Below, piece by piece: positions 53,206 through 63,505 of a stretch of DNA of 64,000 nucleotides. Origin of the DNA: JACMLX01 sp040384325 (GTDB lineage: Bacteria > Gemmatimonadota > Gemmatimonadetes > Gemmatimonadales > Gemmatimonadaceae); NCBI GenBank assembly GCA_040384325.1, contig JAZKJL010000002.1, positions 248,001 to 312,000 on the forward strand. The letters are read 5' to 3'. The position numbers were made by a program, and so were the translations under genes. The notes beneath the pieces were generated by a model. It was not told where the DNA came from. It did no database searches and saw nothing but the letters and a program-made list of their open reading frames with translations. How positions within the stretch are numbered: the first letter of the stretch is position 1; the number at the start of each line of letters is the position of its first letter.

Positions 53206-54888
53206 TCACGGCAGGCGGGTGAAGATCAGCTGTCGGGTGCGTGGCAGCGAGAGGTCGAATGCGTTCACCGTGCCGTCGGGTGCGCGCGTGAAGGTGAGCA
53301 CCCACGATTGCGACGGCACACGGAAGCCGTCGCGAAACAGCGGCACCGCACGATCGCGCAGTGCCGCGCCACGCTGAGCCACCAGCTGCCCGTCGCGCAC
53401 CACCATCTCGATGGTGGCATCGGTATCGGAGTTGTGATACCGACCGGTGTATGCGTCGAGCGGTGTCGACGGAACGTTCGCGGCCTCGAGCCGCAAATAC
53501 TGCACCGAGTCGCCGTCCGACGCGTGCAAGGTGAACGCAGTGACGGTGCCGGACGCATCGGCATGCAGTATCAGTTCACGCGTGCCGTCACTGCTGCGGT
53601 AGCGATCAGGTGCCACAGGTGTGTAACCCAGCCAGGTGTTGATCGCGAGGCCGCGCTCGAACGTGCGCACCGTGACGACCTGCCGGTTGCGTGAGTTGCG
53701 GAAGGTGCCGGCCGCGCGGGCACCGGGACCGTTCGTCACCGTGTCGCCAAGCGCCGGGCGCACGTCGGCCGGCGGCAGTGGAATTCGTGCCAGCGTCGAG
53801 AGCAGCATCGGCCCCAGTTCATCGGTGTTGACTGCGCTGCCGTTGCAGAGGATCACCAGCGCCAGCGCACGCGACGGCATGCGACCGGCGTAGGCCACGT
53901 AGCCGCCGGTCCAACCCGCATGACTCACCACGCGCACACCGCCGGGCGTGCTGACCTCGAGGCCCATCGCGTATCCGGTGCTGCGGCCGGACGAGAGTAC
54001 ACCGACGCGTTCCATCGCGTCGCGGAAGCCGGGACCGCCGACTACTTCCGTATCGAGGTTCCGCAGCCATCGCAGCAAGTCGGGCGCGGTCGTCAGCAGC
54101 CCGCTCGGCCCGATGACGGTCTCGAACGGGGTGTCGATCGCGAAGGTGCCGTCATCGTTCGGCGAGTAGCCGAGCGCGCGCCGTGGATACAGCGCGCCCG
54201 GCGTATCGCGCCACGTGGTGGCGCGCATCTGCAGGGGCTCGAAGAAGGCCTTCGTGGTGAAGGCAGCCAGCGACTGGCCCGACACCCGTTCGACGAGGAT
54301 CGCGGCCAGCACGTAGTTGCTGTTGCTGTAGGCGTACTGCGAGCCCGGCGCGAAGTTGAGCGCCCGCTGCCGGCTGAGCATCGCCAGCACGTCGGTGTTG
54401 GTCCAGGCCGCGTCACTGCTCGTCCATCGTCCCATCTCCGCGAGGTTGCGCCAGTCACGCCACCCGCTCTGGTGATTTAGCAACTGGCGGACGGTGATCA
54501 CCCCGAGGTCGGGCAGCTCGGGGATCCAGCGACGCACGTCATCGTCGAGCGAGAGCTTGCCCTGTCTCGCCAGCAGCACCACGGCCGCCGCGGCGACCTG
54601 CTTCGACACCGAGCCGGCCTCGAAGCGCGTGGTGGAGTCGTTCTGGCCCCCGCGCTCCAGATCGCGCCGTCCGAACGCCGTCAGCCCGCGTCGTCGGCCG
54701 GCCGAGTCGAGTGCGATCACGCATCCCGGTCCAGTGGGGGCATGCATGCCGGCGAAGAGGCTGTCCACCACGCGCGGCGCCTGGGCCGTGGCGGTGACTG
54801 GTGCGACGGAGACCGCGAGGCTGGCGAGTGCGATGGTGGCCAGCGCACGAAGGAGTGCGCGGCGGAACGGTTTTGGATGGTTCGGCAT
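53206..54888 (-). CDS. Exported serine hydrolase, class C beta-lactamase family
   Basis: A 560-residue secreted protein with signal peptide cleavage near ATAQA. The SxxK motif is AGSVSKQ (Ser93, Lys96), the YxN motif is YAYSNSNY (Tyr187, Asn189), and the HxG motif is VSHAGWTGGY near 325. The family includes beta-lactamases, D-aminopeptidases and esterases. The C-terminal ~200 residues form an additional lipocalin-like or beta-rich domain, which makes a peptidase or esterase more likely than a resistance enzyme. Confidence 0.9.
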   Translation of the reverse strand: MPNHPKPFRRALLRALATIALASLAVSVAPVTATAQAPRVVDSLFAGMHAPTGPGCVIALDSAGRRRGLTAFGRRDLERGGQNDSTTRFEAGSVSKQVAAAAVVLLARQGKLSLDDDVRRWIPELPDLGVITVRQLLNHQSGWRDWRNLAEMGRWTSSDAAWTNTDVLAMLSRQRALNFAPGSQYAYSNSNYVLAAILVERVSGQSLAAFTTKAFFEPLQMRATTWRDTPGALYPRRALGYSPNDDGTFAIDTPFETVIGPSGLLTTAPDLLRWLRNLDTEVVGGPGFRDAMERVGVLSSGRSTGYAMGLEVSTPGGVRVVSHAGWTGGYVAYAGRMPSRALALVILCNGSAVNTDELGPMLLSTLARIPLPPADVRPALGDTVTNGPGARAAGTFRNSRNRQVVTVRTFERGLAINTWLGYTPVAPDRYRSSDGTRELILHADASGTVTAFTLHASDGDSVQYLRLEAANVPSTPLDAYTGRYHNSDTDATIEMVVRDGQLVAQRGAALRDRAVPLFRDGFRVPSQSWVLTFTRAPDGTVNAFDLSLPRTRQLIFTRLP

Positions 54889-54978
54889 GGCTCGATGGTT
54901 GGCGACTGCGGCAACCCTATCGCCGATCGCCTGCCGGTGCGTCGCGCCTTCCGCCAGCGCCCGAGTTGGCGGAACCTG

Positions 54979-56163
54979 CTACGTCGCGGGCGCGATCCGG
55001 GCGCGCAACTGCGTCGGCGTGGTTCCGAGGTGGCGCTGGAAGGCGCGGTTGAACGATGCCTTGCTGGCGAAACCGACGTCGAAGGCCACCCGCAACACGT
55101 CGGGTGCGCCGGGTGTCGAGAGGATCGCGGCGGCTTCCTCGACCCGGATGCGATTGATGAAGTCGTTGAACGACTCCCCACTCCCCTCGTTCAGCGTGCG
55201 CGACACCGACCGCGTCGAGGTATCGAGCAGCGCAGCGAGGCGGGCCAGCGTCAGCGCGGGATCGCGATGCCAGCCGGCTGCGATCACACGGGCGCGCCAG
55301 GACGCCGCGTCGGCCGCATAGTCCTTCCCGGGGTCAGCGGTTCGTATCGGCGCAGGAACGTGCGATGCGCCTTCCACGACAGGCAGGACGGCGCCCTCGG
55401 CCGCCGATGCCAGCTCGAGCTGCTGCCTCGTCTCCCGTGTCGGCGCATCGATCGGGATCGCCTGGCCGCCGAAACGGTAGCCGAGCAGTGCGATCAGGTA
55501 CGAGAGCAGCGCCAGCGCGACGATCACCGGCATGCGCGCGAAGTAGTCCAGCGGCGTCACGAACAGGTGCACCAGTACCAGCACGATGCCCAGCGCAGCC
55601 GTCAGCGCGAATCCCGCCAGCACGACGCGCAACCAGCCGAGCCGGGTCTCCTCGCGGTTACTGAGGTTGTCGTCCAGCCACGCCTGCCATGCTCCGTACC
55701 GCAGGTAGGCGGCGCGGCCGTACGCCGTCAGCGACACCAGCACCAGCACCATGCCGATCGGCTCGACGATCGACAGGTGCGCGCCCGAGTACCAGCGCCC
55801 CTTCACCTCGGTCGGCAACGCGAAGGCGACCAGCTGGTACGCGAGCTGGATCGCCGCCGGCGCGAAGTGCAGCGGCATGCGCGGTGGCGTGCGGCCGGTC
55901 GACAGCACGACCACGTACACCCAGAGCAGTGGACCCCACGCCAGCGTGACGTCGAAAGGTGCGAACGTCAGCCACCAGTGCAGGTCGTATGCACCGGCGA
56001 AGCCAAGGATGTACGGCATCAGTCGCAGCGCGATGCTGCCCGTCAGCACCGCCAGCCATGCCGAACCGCGGTGGCGCCCGGTGCGCGACAGCAGGAGCGC
56101 GGCGAGAAAGACGCTGTTCGCGGCCGCGACGGCAAGGAGCAGTGAGTAGGCGCCGAACTTCAT
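54979..56163 (-). CDS. Membrane-anchored AraC-family transcription factor
   Basis: A 394-residue protein. Seven hydrophobic segments occupy residues 5-245, followed by a linker and a C-terminal AraC helix-turn-helix pair (LTLARLAALLDTSTRSVSRTLN and VLRVAFDVGFASKASFNRAF then HLGTTPTQLRAR). Such fused membrane AraC proteins are recognised as signal-responsive activators acting from the inner membrane. It lies upstream of the beta-lactamase-like gene on the same strand, which may be its target. Confidence 0.9.
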   Translation of the reverse strand: MKFGAYSLLLAVAAANSVFLAALLLSRTGRHRGSAWLAVLTGSIALRLMPYILGFAGAYDLHWWLTFAPFDVTLAWGPLLWVYVVVLSTGRTPPRMPLHFAPAAIQLAYQLVAFALPTEVKGRWYSGAHLSIVEPIGMVLVLVSLTAYGRAAYLRYGAWQAWLDDNLSNREETRLGWLRVVLAGFALTAALGIVLVLVHLFVTPLDYFARMPVIVALALLSYLIALLGYRFGGQAIPIDAPTRETRQQLELASAAEGAVLPVVEGASHVPAPIRTADPGKDYAADAASWRARVIAAGWHRDPALTLARLAALLDTSTRSVSRTLNEGSGESFNDFINRIRVEEAAAILSTPGAPDVLRVAFDVGFASKASFNRAFQRHLGTTPTQLRARIAPAT

Positions 56164-56208
56164 CGGGCGCGCCGGTGTCCGGCCGTCCGCCGCACGCGTG
56201 ACAGCCTG

Positions 56209-56970
56209 CTACGCGTCACCGCTGTCAGGCGCGTCGTCCTCATCGAACACCGGCGACTCCGCGACATGTGCGGTGTCGGGCACACCCTCGGCACGCGGCA
56301 CGTACACCGGCTCGTCGCGCCACGGCCCCATCTCCAGCAGCGACATCAGCGCCGAGGCCAGTTCGTCGCGCCCGATGTTCTCGTGGGCACTGAACGGGAT
56401 CACCTGCTCCTCGTCCACGCCGTAGGTGGAGCAGAGTTCCGTGATGCGCTTGGCGCGCGCGGCACGACCGAGCTTGTCCACCTTCGTCAGCGCGATCAGC
56501 GTCGGCACGCCGAGATCGGCGAGGAAGTCGAGCATGATGCGATCATCGCTGGTCGGGTCGTGCCGCACGTCGAGCAACTGCACCACGCCGCGCAGGTACG
56601 GGCTGTTGCGCATGTAGCCCTCGATCAGGGGGCGCCAGGCAGCCTTGCGGTCCTTGCTGATCTTGGCGTAGCCGTAGCCGGGCAGGTCCACCAGCATGAA
56701 CAGCTCGTTGACGCGGAAGAAGTTCAGCTCGCGCGTGCGACCCGGCGTGCGGCTGACGCGCGCGAACGCCTTCCGCCGCACCAGCGCGTTGAGCAGGGAA
56801 CTCTTGCCCACGTTGCTGCGCCCGGCGAACGCGATCTCGGGCAACTGCGGTTCGGGGCGCCACCCGTCGACGGTGGCCATCGGACCGGAGAAGGTCAGCG
56901 ATCGGATCACCAGCGGGTCGGACGGCTTCACCACGTCGGACGGGGCCTGCGGCACGTCAGGTTCGGTCAC
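56209..56970 (-). CDS. engB: GTP-binding ribosome assembly protein EngB/YsxC
   Basis: A 253-residue essential GTPase for 50S assembly. G1 is GRSNVGKSS (50-58), G2 region TRELNFF, G3 DLPGYGYAK (95-103), and G4 LTKVDKLG (161-168). It is longer than usual at both ends, with about 20 Asp/Glu-rich C-terminal residues. It follows lon by six bases and ends the proteostasis cluster. Confidence 0.96.
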   Translation of the reverse strand: MTEPDVPQAPSDVVKPSDPLVIRSLTFSGPMATVDGWRPEPQLPEIAFAGRSNVGKSSLLNALVRRKAFARVSRTPGRTRELNFFRVNELFMLVDLPGYGYAKISKDRKAAWRPLIEGYMRNSPYLRGVVQLLDVRHDPTSDDRIMLDFLADLGVPTLIALTKVDKLGRAARAKRITELCSTYGVDEEQVIPFSAHENIGRDELASALMSLLEMGPWRDEPVYVPRAEGVPDTAHVAESPVFDEDDAPDSGDA

Positions 56971-56976
56971 GCAATC

Positions 56977-59394
56977 TCAGTGTGGGTGCACGGGTGCGCG
57001 GCGACCACGCTCGCGGCGCGGTTGCACGGCAGCCGCGGGAACGGTGTTCGCGGCTGGCGCCGGCGGCGGTGCCACCAGCGCCACGGCCGACGGCGTGCGC
57101 AGGCCGAGCGCCAGCACTTCGTCCATGCTGCCGACGGAATGGAAGGTGATCGCGTCACGCACTTCCTGCGGCACGTCGTCGATGTCGCGCACATTGCCCT
57201 TCGGCAGCAGCACGTGACTGATGCCGGCCCGGTGCGCACCCACCGCCTTCTCCTTCACGCCGCCGATCGGCAGCACGCGGCCGCGCAACGTGATCTCGCC
57301 CGTCATCGCCACGTCGCCGCGCACCGGCGCACCCGTCAGCGCACTGACCACCGCCGTCGCGATGGCGATGCCCGCACTGGGACCGTCCTTCGGCGTCGCC
57401 CCGGCGGGAATGTGGATGTGGATGTCCTTCGTCTTGTAGAAGTCCGGCGCGATGCCGAGTTGCGACGCGCGCTGACGCGCGTAACTCATCGCTGCCGACG
57501 CCGACTCCTTCATCACATCGCCGAGTGTGCCGGTGAGCTGCAGCCGGCCGCGACCTTCCACCACACTGACCTCGATCTCCAGCGTCTCGCCGCCGACGGT
57601 GGTGTAGGCGAGGCCAGTGGCCACGCCCACCTTGTCCTCCAGCGACGTGTCATCGGGATCGAACTGCATCGCACCGAGCAGGCCGGTGAGCTCCTTGGTC
57701 CGCACGACGAGCGGCGCTGGAGCCTTCTTCGACGCCGGTGCCTCGGCGCGCTGACGCGCCAGCTTGCGGGCCACGCGCGCCAGGCGGCGCTCGAAGTCGC
57801 GCACACCGGCTTCGCGCGTCCAGCCGCGGCAGATGGTGCGCAGTGCGTCGGGCTCCCACGTCACGTCGGCGGCATCGATGCCCACCGCCTTCAGCGTCCG
57901 CGGCACCAGGTACTGCGTGGCGATCGCCAGCTTCTCCTGATCCAGGTAGCCGGTGAGCCGGATGATCTCCATGCGGTCGCGCAGCGGCTCGGGAATGCCG
58001 GAGAGCGAGTTGGCGGTGGTGACGAACAGCACCTGACTGAGATCGTAGTCGATCTCGAGGTAGTGATCGTTGAACGCCGTGTTCTGCTCCGGGTCCAGCA
58101 CCTCGAGCAACGCCGCCGACGGATCACCGCGCCAGTCGGCGCCGAGTTTGTCCACCTCGTCCAGCAGCAGCACGGGGTTCACGCTCTCGGCGCGCCGCAT
58201 GGCCTGGATGATCCGGCCCGGCATGGCGCCGATGTAGGTGCGACGATGTCCGCGGATCTCGGCCTCGTCGCGCACGCCACCGAGCGACATGCGCACGAAC
58301 TTGCGGCCCAGTGCACCGGCGATGGAACGCGCCAGCGACGTCTTGCCGACGCCGGGTGGCCCGACCAGGCAGAGGATCGGGCCATCCATCTTCCCGACCT
58401 GCTTCAGCACCGCGATGTAGTCGAGGATGCGGTCCTTCACGTCCTCGAGACCGTAGTGATCCTCGTCCAGCACCTGCTTCGCGCGCGCCACGTCGAGCGT
58501 GTCCTCGGTGCGGGCGTGCCACGGCAACGTCAGCACCCAGTCGAGGAAGGTGCGACTGACGGTGGCCTCTGGACTCAGCGGCGCCATCTTGCGCAGCTTG
58601 CGCACCTCGCGCCGGGCGCGTGTCAGCACCACGTCGGGCAGCCTCGCGGCCACCAGCTGCGCCTCCAGCTCCTGCACGTCGTCGCCATCCTCGTTGCCCA
58701 GCTCGCGATGAATCGCGCGCAGCTGCTCCTGCAGGTAGAACTCGCGCTGGTTCTGGAACAACGCGCCGCGCACGTCATCCTCGATCTTGCGCTCCAGGCG
58801 CAGCAACTCCACCTCGCCGGCCAGCGTCATCATCAGCTGGTCGAAGAGCAGGCCGAGGTTCTGCGCATCCAGCAGGCGCTGTCGCACCTCGAGCTTCACG
58901 CTCAGGTGCGCGGCCATCATGCAGGCCTGCTGCTCGTGCGTCTCGGCGCTGCCGATCAGGCGCACGATCTCGTCCGGAAGCCGGCGGTGCAGCGCCACGT
59001 ATTCCTCGAACGAGGAGATCGCGCGCCGTGCCTGGCGCTCCTCGTCCTCGGTGAGTCCCACGGCATCCAGCGGGTAAGGCTGCACGTTGGCCTTGAGGTG
59101 CGAGCCGGCCATCGCGTAACGCGTGACCTTGGCGCGCGCGAGCGACTCCACCAGCACGCGCGTGGTGCCGTTCTGCAGGCGCGAGATCTGGAGGATGCGC
59201 GCCACCACACCGACGCGATACAGGTCGGTGCTGCCCGGCTCCTCGGTGTCGGCGCGCTTCTGCGCAACCAGCAGCACGAGCGAGTCGTCGGCCGCGGCCG
59301 TGTCGAGGGCGGCGAGGCTGGCGGCGCGGCCGACCAGCAGGGGCATGACGACGTGGGGAAAGATCACGACGTCGCGCAGCGGCACTACTGGCAA
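56977..59394 (-). CDS. lon: ATP-dependent protease Lon
   Basis: An about 805-residue AAA+ serine protease. The substrate domain begins LPVVPLRDVVIFPHVVMPLLVGR; Walker A is GPPGVGKTS near 345, and the catalytic Ser about 673 is in PKDGPSAGIAIATA with Lys near 716 in KEKAVGAHRAG. The start is uncertain: TTG 59394 is the first usual start codon but removes the customary few residues before LPV; an upstream CTG in the same frame also exists. The clpX stop is 54 bases upstream. Confidence 0.95.
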   Translation of the reverse strand: MPVVPLRDVVIFPHVVMPLLVGRAASLAALDTAAADDSLVLLVAQKRADTEEPGSTDLYRVGVVARILQISRLQNGTTRVLVESLARAKVTRYAMAGSHLKANVQPYPLDAVGLTEDEERQARRAISSFEEYVALHRRLPDEIVRLIGSAETHEQQACMMAAHLSVKLEVRQRLLDAQNLGLLFDQLMMTLAGEVELLRLERKIEDDVRGALFQNQREFYLQEQLRAIHRELGNEDGDDVQELEAQLVAARLPDVVLTRARREVRKLRKMAPLSPEATVSRTFLDWVLTLPWHARTEDTLDVARAKQVLDEDHYGLEDVKDRILDYIAVLKQVGKMDGPILCLVGPPGVGKTSLARSIAGALGRKFVRMSLGGVRDEAEIRGHRRTYIGAMPGRIIQAMRRAESVNPVLLLDEVDKLGADWRGDPSAALLEVLDPEQNTAFNDHYLEIDYDLSQVLFVTTANSLSGIPEPLRDRMEIIRLTGYLDQEKLAIATQYLVPRTLKAVGIDAADVTWEPDALRTICRGWTREAGVRDFERRLARVARKLARQRAEAPASKKAPAPLVVRTKELTGLLGAMQFDPDDTSLEDKVGVATGLAYTTVGGETLEIEVSVVEGRGRLQLTGTLGDVMKESASAAMSYARQRASQLGIAPDFYKTKDIHIHIPAGATPKDGPSAGIAIATAVVSALTGAPVRGDVAMTGEITLRGRVLPIGGVKEKAVGAHRAGISHVLLPKGNVRDIDDVPQEVRDAITFHSVGSMDEVLALGLRTPSAVALVAPPPAPAANTVPAAAVQPRRERGRRAPVHPH

Positions 59395-59447
59395 CCGCTC
59401 CGGCGTCTCGATCCTGTCCCCATCGCGCCGGAAGACCGGGCTCAGGG

Positions 59448-60692
<1,245 letters not shown>

Positions 60693-60852
60693 TCGAGACC
60701 CGGCAGAAAAGCATACGGCGAGCCCCCCGCATGGGGACGCGTCCACTGGTTCGGAACCTACAACCCGGGCAGGGGATCGCAATGCAGCCGCGCCCATGTC
60801 CGGAGATGGCAAGGGGCCACACCGCGTTCGGTGCAGCCCCCGCCAAGTCTCG

Positions 60853-60883
60853 GCACCACAACCGTTTACCGGTCGTGGTGTGC
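60853..60883 (-). other. Hairpin between clpP and clpX
   Basis: CACCACAACCG and CGGTCGTGGTG form an 11-base stem with one wobble around a short loop, 16 bases beyond the clpP stop on the minus strand. Lacking a U-tract, it may act as an attenuator or processing site rather than a terminator. Confidence 0.5.
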
Positions 60884-60898
60884 TGACGTTCCCGGGCC

Positions 60899-61534
60899 TC
60901 AGCCCGCCGTCACGACCGCCGGCTTGGTCTCGGTGTTCAACTCGGTGCGGCTGGTCACGATGTTGTCGATGATGCCGTAGTCGAGTGCTTCCTGCGCGCT
61001 CATGAAGCGGTCACGATCGGTGTCGCGCTCGATGGTCTCCACCGGCTTGCCGGTGTGCTTGGCCATCAGCTCGTTCATCTTGCCCTTCAGGTACAGGATC
61101 TCGCGCGCCTGGATCTCGATGTCCGAGGCCGTGCCACCACCGCCGTTCTGGCTCGGCTGGTGGATCATGATCCGGCTGTGCGGCAACGCCGACCGCTTCC
61201 CCTTCCGACCGGCGCTGAGCAGGAACGCCCCCATGCTGGCGGCGAGGCCCATGCAGATCGTGTTCACCGGCGCCGACATGAAGTTGATCGTGTCGTAGAT
61301 CGCCAGGCCCGCCGAGATGCTGCCACCCGGCGAGTTGATGTACAGGCTGATGTCGCGATCGGCGTTGTCGGCCTGCAGGAACAGCAGCTGGGCGATGACG
61401 ATGTTGGCCACGTCGTCATTGATCGGCGTGCCGAGGAAGATGATCCGGTCCATCAACAACCGCGAGAAGACGTCGTACGACCGCTCGCCGCGGCTGGACC
61501 GTTCAATCACGTACGGGGCGTAAATGCTGGCCAT
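60899..61534 (-). CDS. clpP: ATP-dependent Clp protease proteolytic subunit
   Basis: A 211-residue serine protease that forms the tetradecameric chamber. The catalytic triad is Ser100 (GLAASMGAFLLS), His125 (RIMIHQPSQ) and Asp171 (ERDTDRDRF). The handle region and N-terminal loop are ordinary. SD AGGAAG precedes the ATG, and tig lies 61 bases upstream. Confidence 0.98.
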   Translation of the reverse strand: MASIYAPYVIERSSRGERSYDVFSRLLMDRIIFLGTPINDDVANIVIAQLLFLQADNADRDISLYINSPGGSISAGLAIYDTINFMSAPVNTICMGLAASMGAFLLSAGRKGKRSALPHSRIMIHQPSQNGGGGTASDIEIQAREILYLKGKMNELMAKHTGKPVETIERDTDRDRFMSAQEALDYGIIDNIVTSRTELNTETKPAVVTAG

Positions 61535-61595
61535 GATTCGGGCTTCCTGCTGAGGTTATGGCACCGGGCCGGGCCCGATGAGAACTCCTGCTGCT

Positions 61596-62843
61596 CTACG
61601 CTACCTGATTTACGGTGTTCCGTGCAATCAGCCAGCCGAAGACCTTCTCGTCCGTGACGGTGCGCTCCAGTTCCTTCAGGCGCCCGCCCTTCTCCAGCTG
61701 CACGTAGAGCTGTCCAGTCTCGACACCTCGCTCCGCCGCCATCTGCGCCACCTTGTCGTCCACATCCGAGGTGCTGGCCACCAGGCCTTCCTTCTCGGCG
61801 ATGGTGTCGATCACCACGTCGCGGCGGACCTGACGCTCGGCCATCGGCCGGAACTCCCCGGCGAAGCGCTCCTGCATGCCCTCGGGCACCTGGTACATCT
61901 GCATGTACGCGCCCATCACCTGCTGCACCCAAGCGTTGGGGATCTCGAACGGGTTGGCGGCGATCACCTGATCCAGCAGTTGCTCGCGGACCGATGAGTC
62001 CGCCTCGCGCTTGACGTGCTCGCCCATGTCCTTGCGCACGGCCTCGGTCAGCGCGGTCACGGTGTCGAAATCACCGAGCTCGGCCGCAAAGGCGTCGTCC
62101 AGGGTGGGCAGGGTCTTCCGCTTCACTTCCAGCAAGGTCACCCGGGTGAGCTTCGACTTGCCGCGCTGGGCCTCGTCGGGAAAGTCATCGGGCCAGCGCA
62201 CGGCACGCTCGACGGTCGTGCCCGGCGTGGCCTCCATGATCAGCTCCTCGATGCCGGCGATCGCCTGGCCCTTGCCCAGCTCCAGCGGATACTCGCGCTG
62301 CTCGGGCATCTCGGCCCCCTCTTCCTGCGACGCGATCTGCACCCGCACCTGGTCACCCGGCTGCGGCTTGTCCTCCACCGGCGCGAGCGCGGCGCGCTGC
62401 TCGCGCAGGGTCTCCAGCTGCTCCTGCACCATCTCGTCGGTCACCGTCTCCGAGGGCCGAGAGACCGTGAAGCCCGACGTGTTCTCGATCGCGATCTCGG
62501 GGCGGACCTCGAGGTGGATGTCGAAGGTCACCGGCTCGCCGTCCTCGAACTTCAGGTCGTGGACGTGCGGCTGCGCGATCGGCTCCAGCTTCTCCTGATC
62601 CAACGCCTGCTTCCAGGCATCCTGGACCAGGCTCTCCATCGCCTCCTCACGGATCTGGGCGGCGTAGGCTTTCTTGATCAGGTGAATGGGCGCCTTGCCC
62701 GGGCGGAACCCCGGCATCCGGGCGGCGGAGGCATAACGCTTCACGGCCTTGTCTTCGGCGGCCTTGACGGTCTCGACGGAGACGGTCACACCGAGCAGGC
62801 GCTCGACGCCTTCGGCCTTCTTGACGGCAATTTCAAACGACAT
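61596..62843 (-). CDS. tig: Trigger factor chaperone
   Basis: A 415-residue ribosome-bound chaperone. The ribosome-binding N domain has the GFRPGKAP signature loop; an FKBP-type PPIase domain lies at about 150-245, and the helical C-terminal chaperone domain follows. ATG 62843 matches the family start MSFEIAVKKAEGVERLL. It heads the tig-clpP-clpX-lon-engB cluster. Confidence 0.96.
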   Translation of the reverse strand: MSFEIAVKKAEGVERLLGVTVSVETVKAAEDKAVKRYASAARMPGFRPGKAPIHLIKKAYAAQIREEAMESLVQDAWKQALDQEKLEPIAQPHVHDLKFEDGEPVTFDIHLEVRPEIAIENTSGFTVSRPSETVTDEMVQEQLETLREQRAALAPVEDKPQPGDQVRVQIASQEEGAEMPEQREYPLELGKGQAIAGIEELIMEATPGTTVERAVRWPDDFPDEAQRGKSKLTRVTLLEVKRKTLPTLDDAFAAELGDFDTVTALTEAVRKDMGEHVKREADSSVREQLLDQVIAANPFEIPNAWVQQVMGAYMQMYQVPEGMQERFAGEFRPMAERQVRRDVVIDTIAEKEGLVASTSDVDDKVAQMAAERGVETGQLYVQLEKGGRLKELERTVTDEKVFGWLIARNTVNQVA

Positions 62844-62992
62844 CGTCGGGTCGGAATCAGGAGGAACGGAACCGCCGCCGGTGCAGGCGACGCATCCCTG
62901 CAAGCTAACGCCGACGGGGCGGGGATACGCAGTGGCCGATCGGCCGGGCCGCACCGCGGCCACCGGGTGCCCCGCCATCCGTACATTGCGTC

Positions 62993-63505
62993 ATGGTCTA
63001 TCCCGAGGAACTGAACGATCCCGATCGGCGCCGGTCGCCGCCGCGGACCGTCACCCCGCCGGCCGCGCCGCAGGTCGGCGCCACCACCACCGAATCGGCA
63101 CTGGCCGTCCCGACACTCGGTCACCTGCTGCGCCTGGTCGGCCGGGCGCTGCGGTTACGCTGCCCGCATTGCGGCGTGGGCGCCGTGCTGCGGCCGTACG
63201 CGACGGTGAATCATCACTGCGCGCACTGCGGCTTCCGCTTCACCCGCAGCAGCGATTCGTACTACTCCGGGGCGATGCTGACCAATCTCGCCGTCGCCGA
63301 GGGACTGTTCGCGGTGGTCTTCGCCGCGATCCTGATCCTGTCCTGGCCCGATGTGCCGTGGGATACGCTGAGCTGGGGCATGCCGCTCGGCGTGGCGCTG
63401 GCACCGGTGCTGCTGTTCCCGTTCGCGAAGGTGTTCTGGCTGACGTTCGACGTGGCGTTCCGTCCGGTGACACCCGAGGAGATCGAGGCGCCGACGCCGG
63501 CGTGA
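62993..63505 (+). CDS. DUF983 membrane protein
   Basis: A 170-residue protein: a Pro-rich start, two CxxC pairs (RCPHCGVGAVLRPY and HHCAHCGFRF) that probably bind zinc, and two membrane helices (NLAVAEGLFAVVFAAILIL and MPLGVALAPVLLFPFAKVFW). This is the DUF983 layout, with unknown function. A TACATT hexamer ends five bases before the ATG, suggesting a leaderless message. Its stop overlaps the next start (TGATG). Confidence 0.87.
   Translation: MVYPEELNDPDRRRSPPRTVTPPAAPQVGATTTESALAVPTLGHLLRLVGRALRLRCPHCGVGAVLRPYATVNHHCAHCGFRFTRSSDSYYSGAMLTNLAVAEGLFAVVFAAILILSWPDVPWDTLSWGMPLGVALAPVLLFPFAKVFWLTFDVAFRPVTPEEIEAPTPA

Noticed and set aside
53206..54888. Antibiotic-resistance beta-lactamase
   Set aside because: The class C fold motifs are present, but the extra C-terminal beta domain and length point to a peptidase or esterase relative; no regulator of the AmpR type is nearby.
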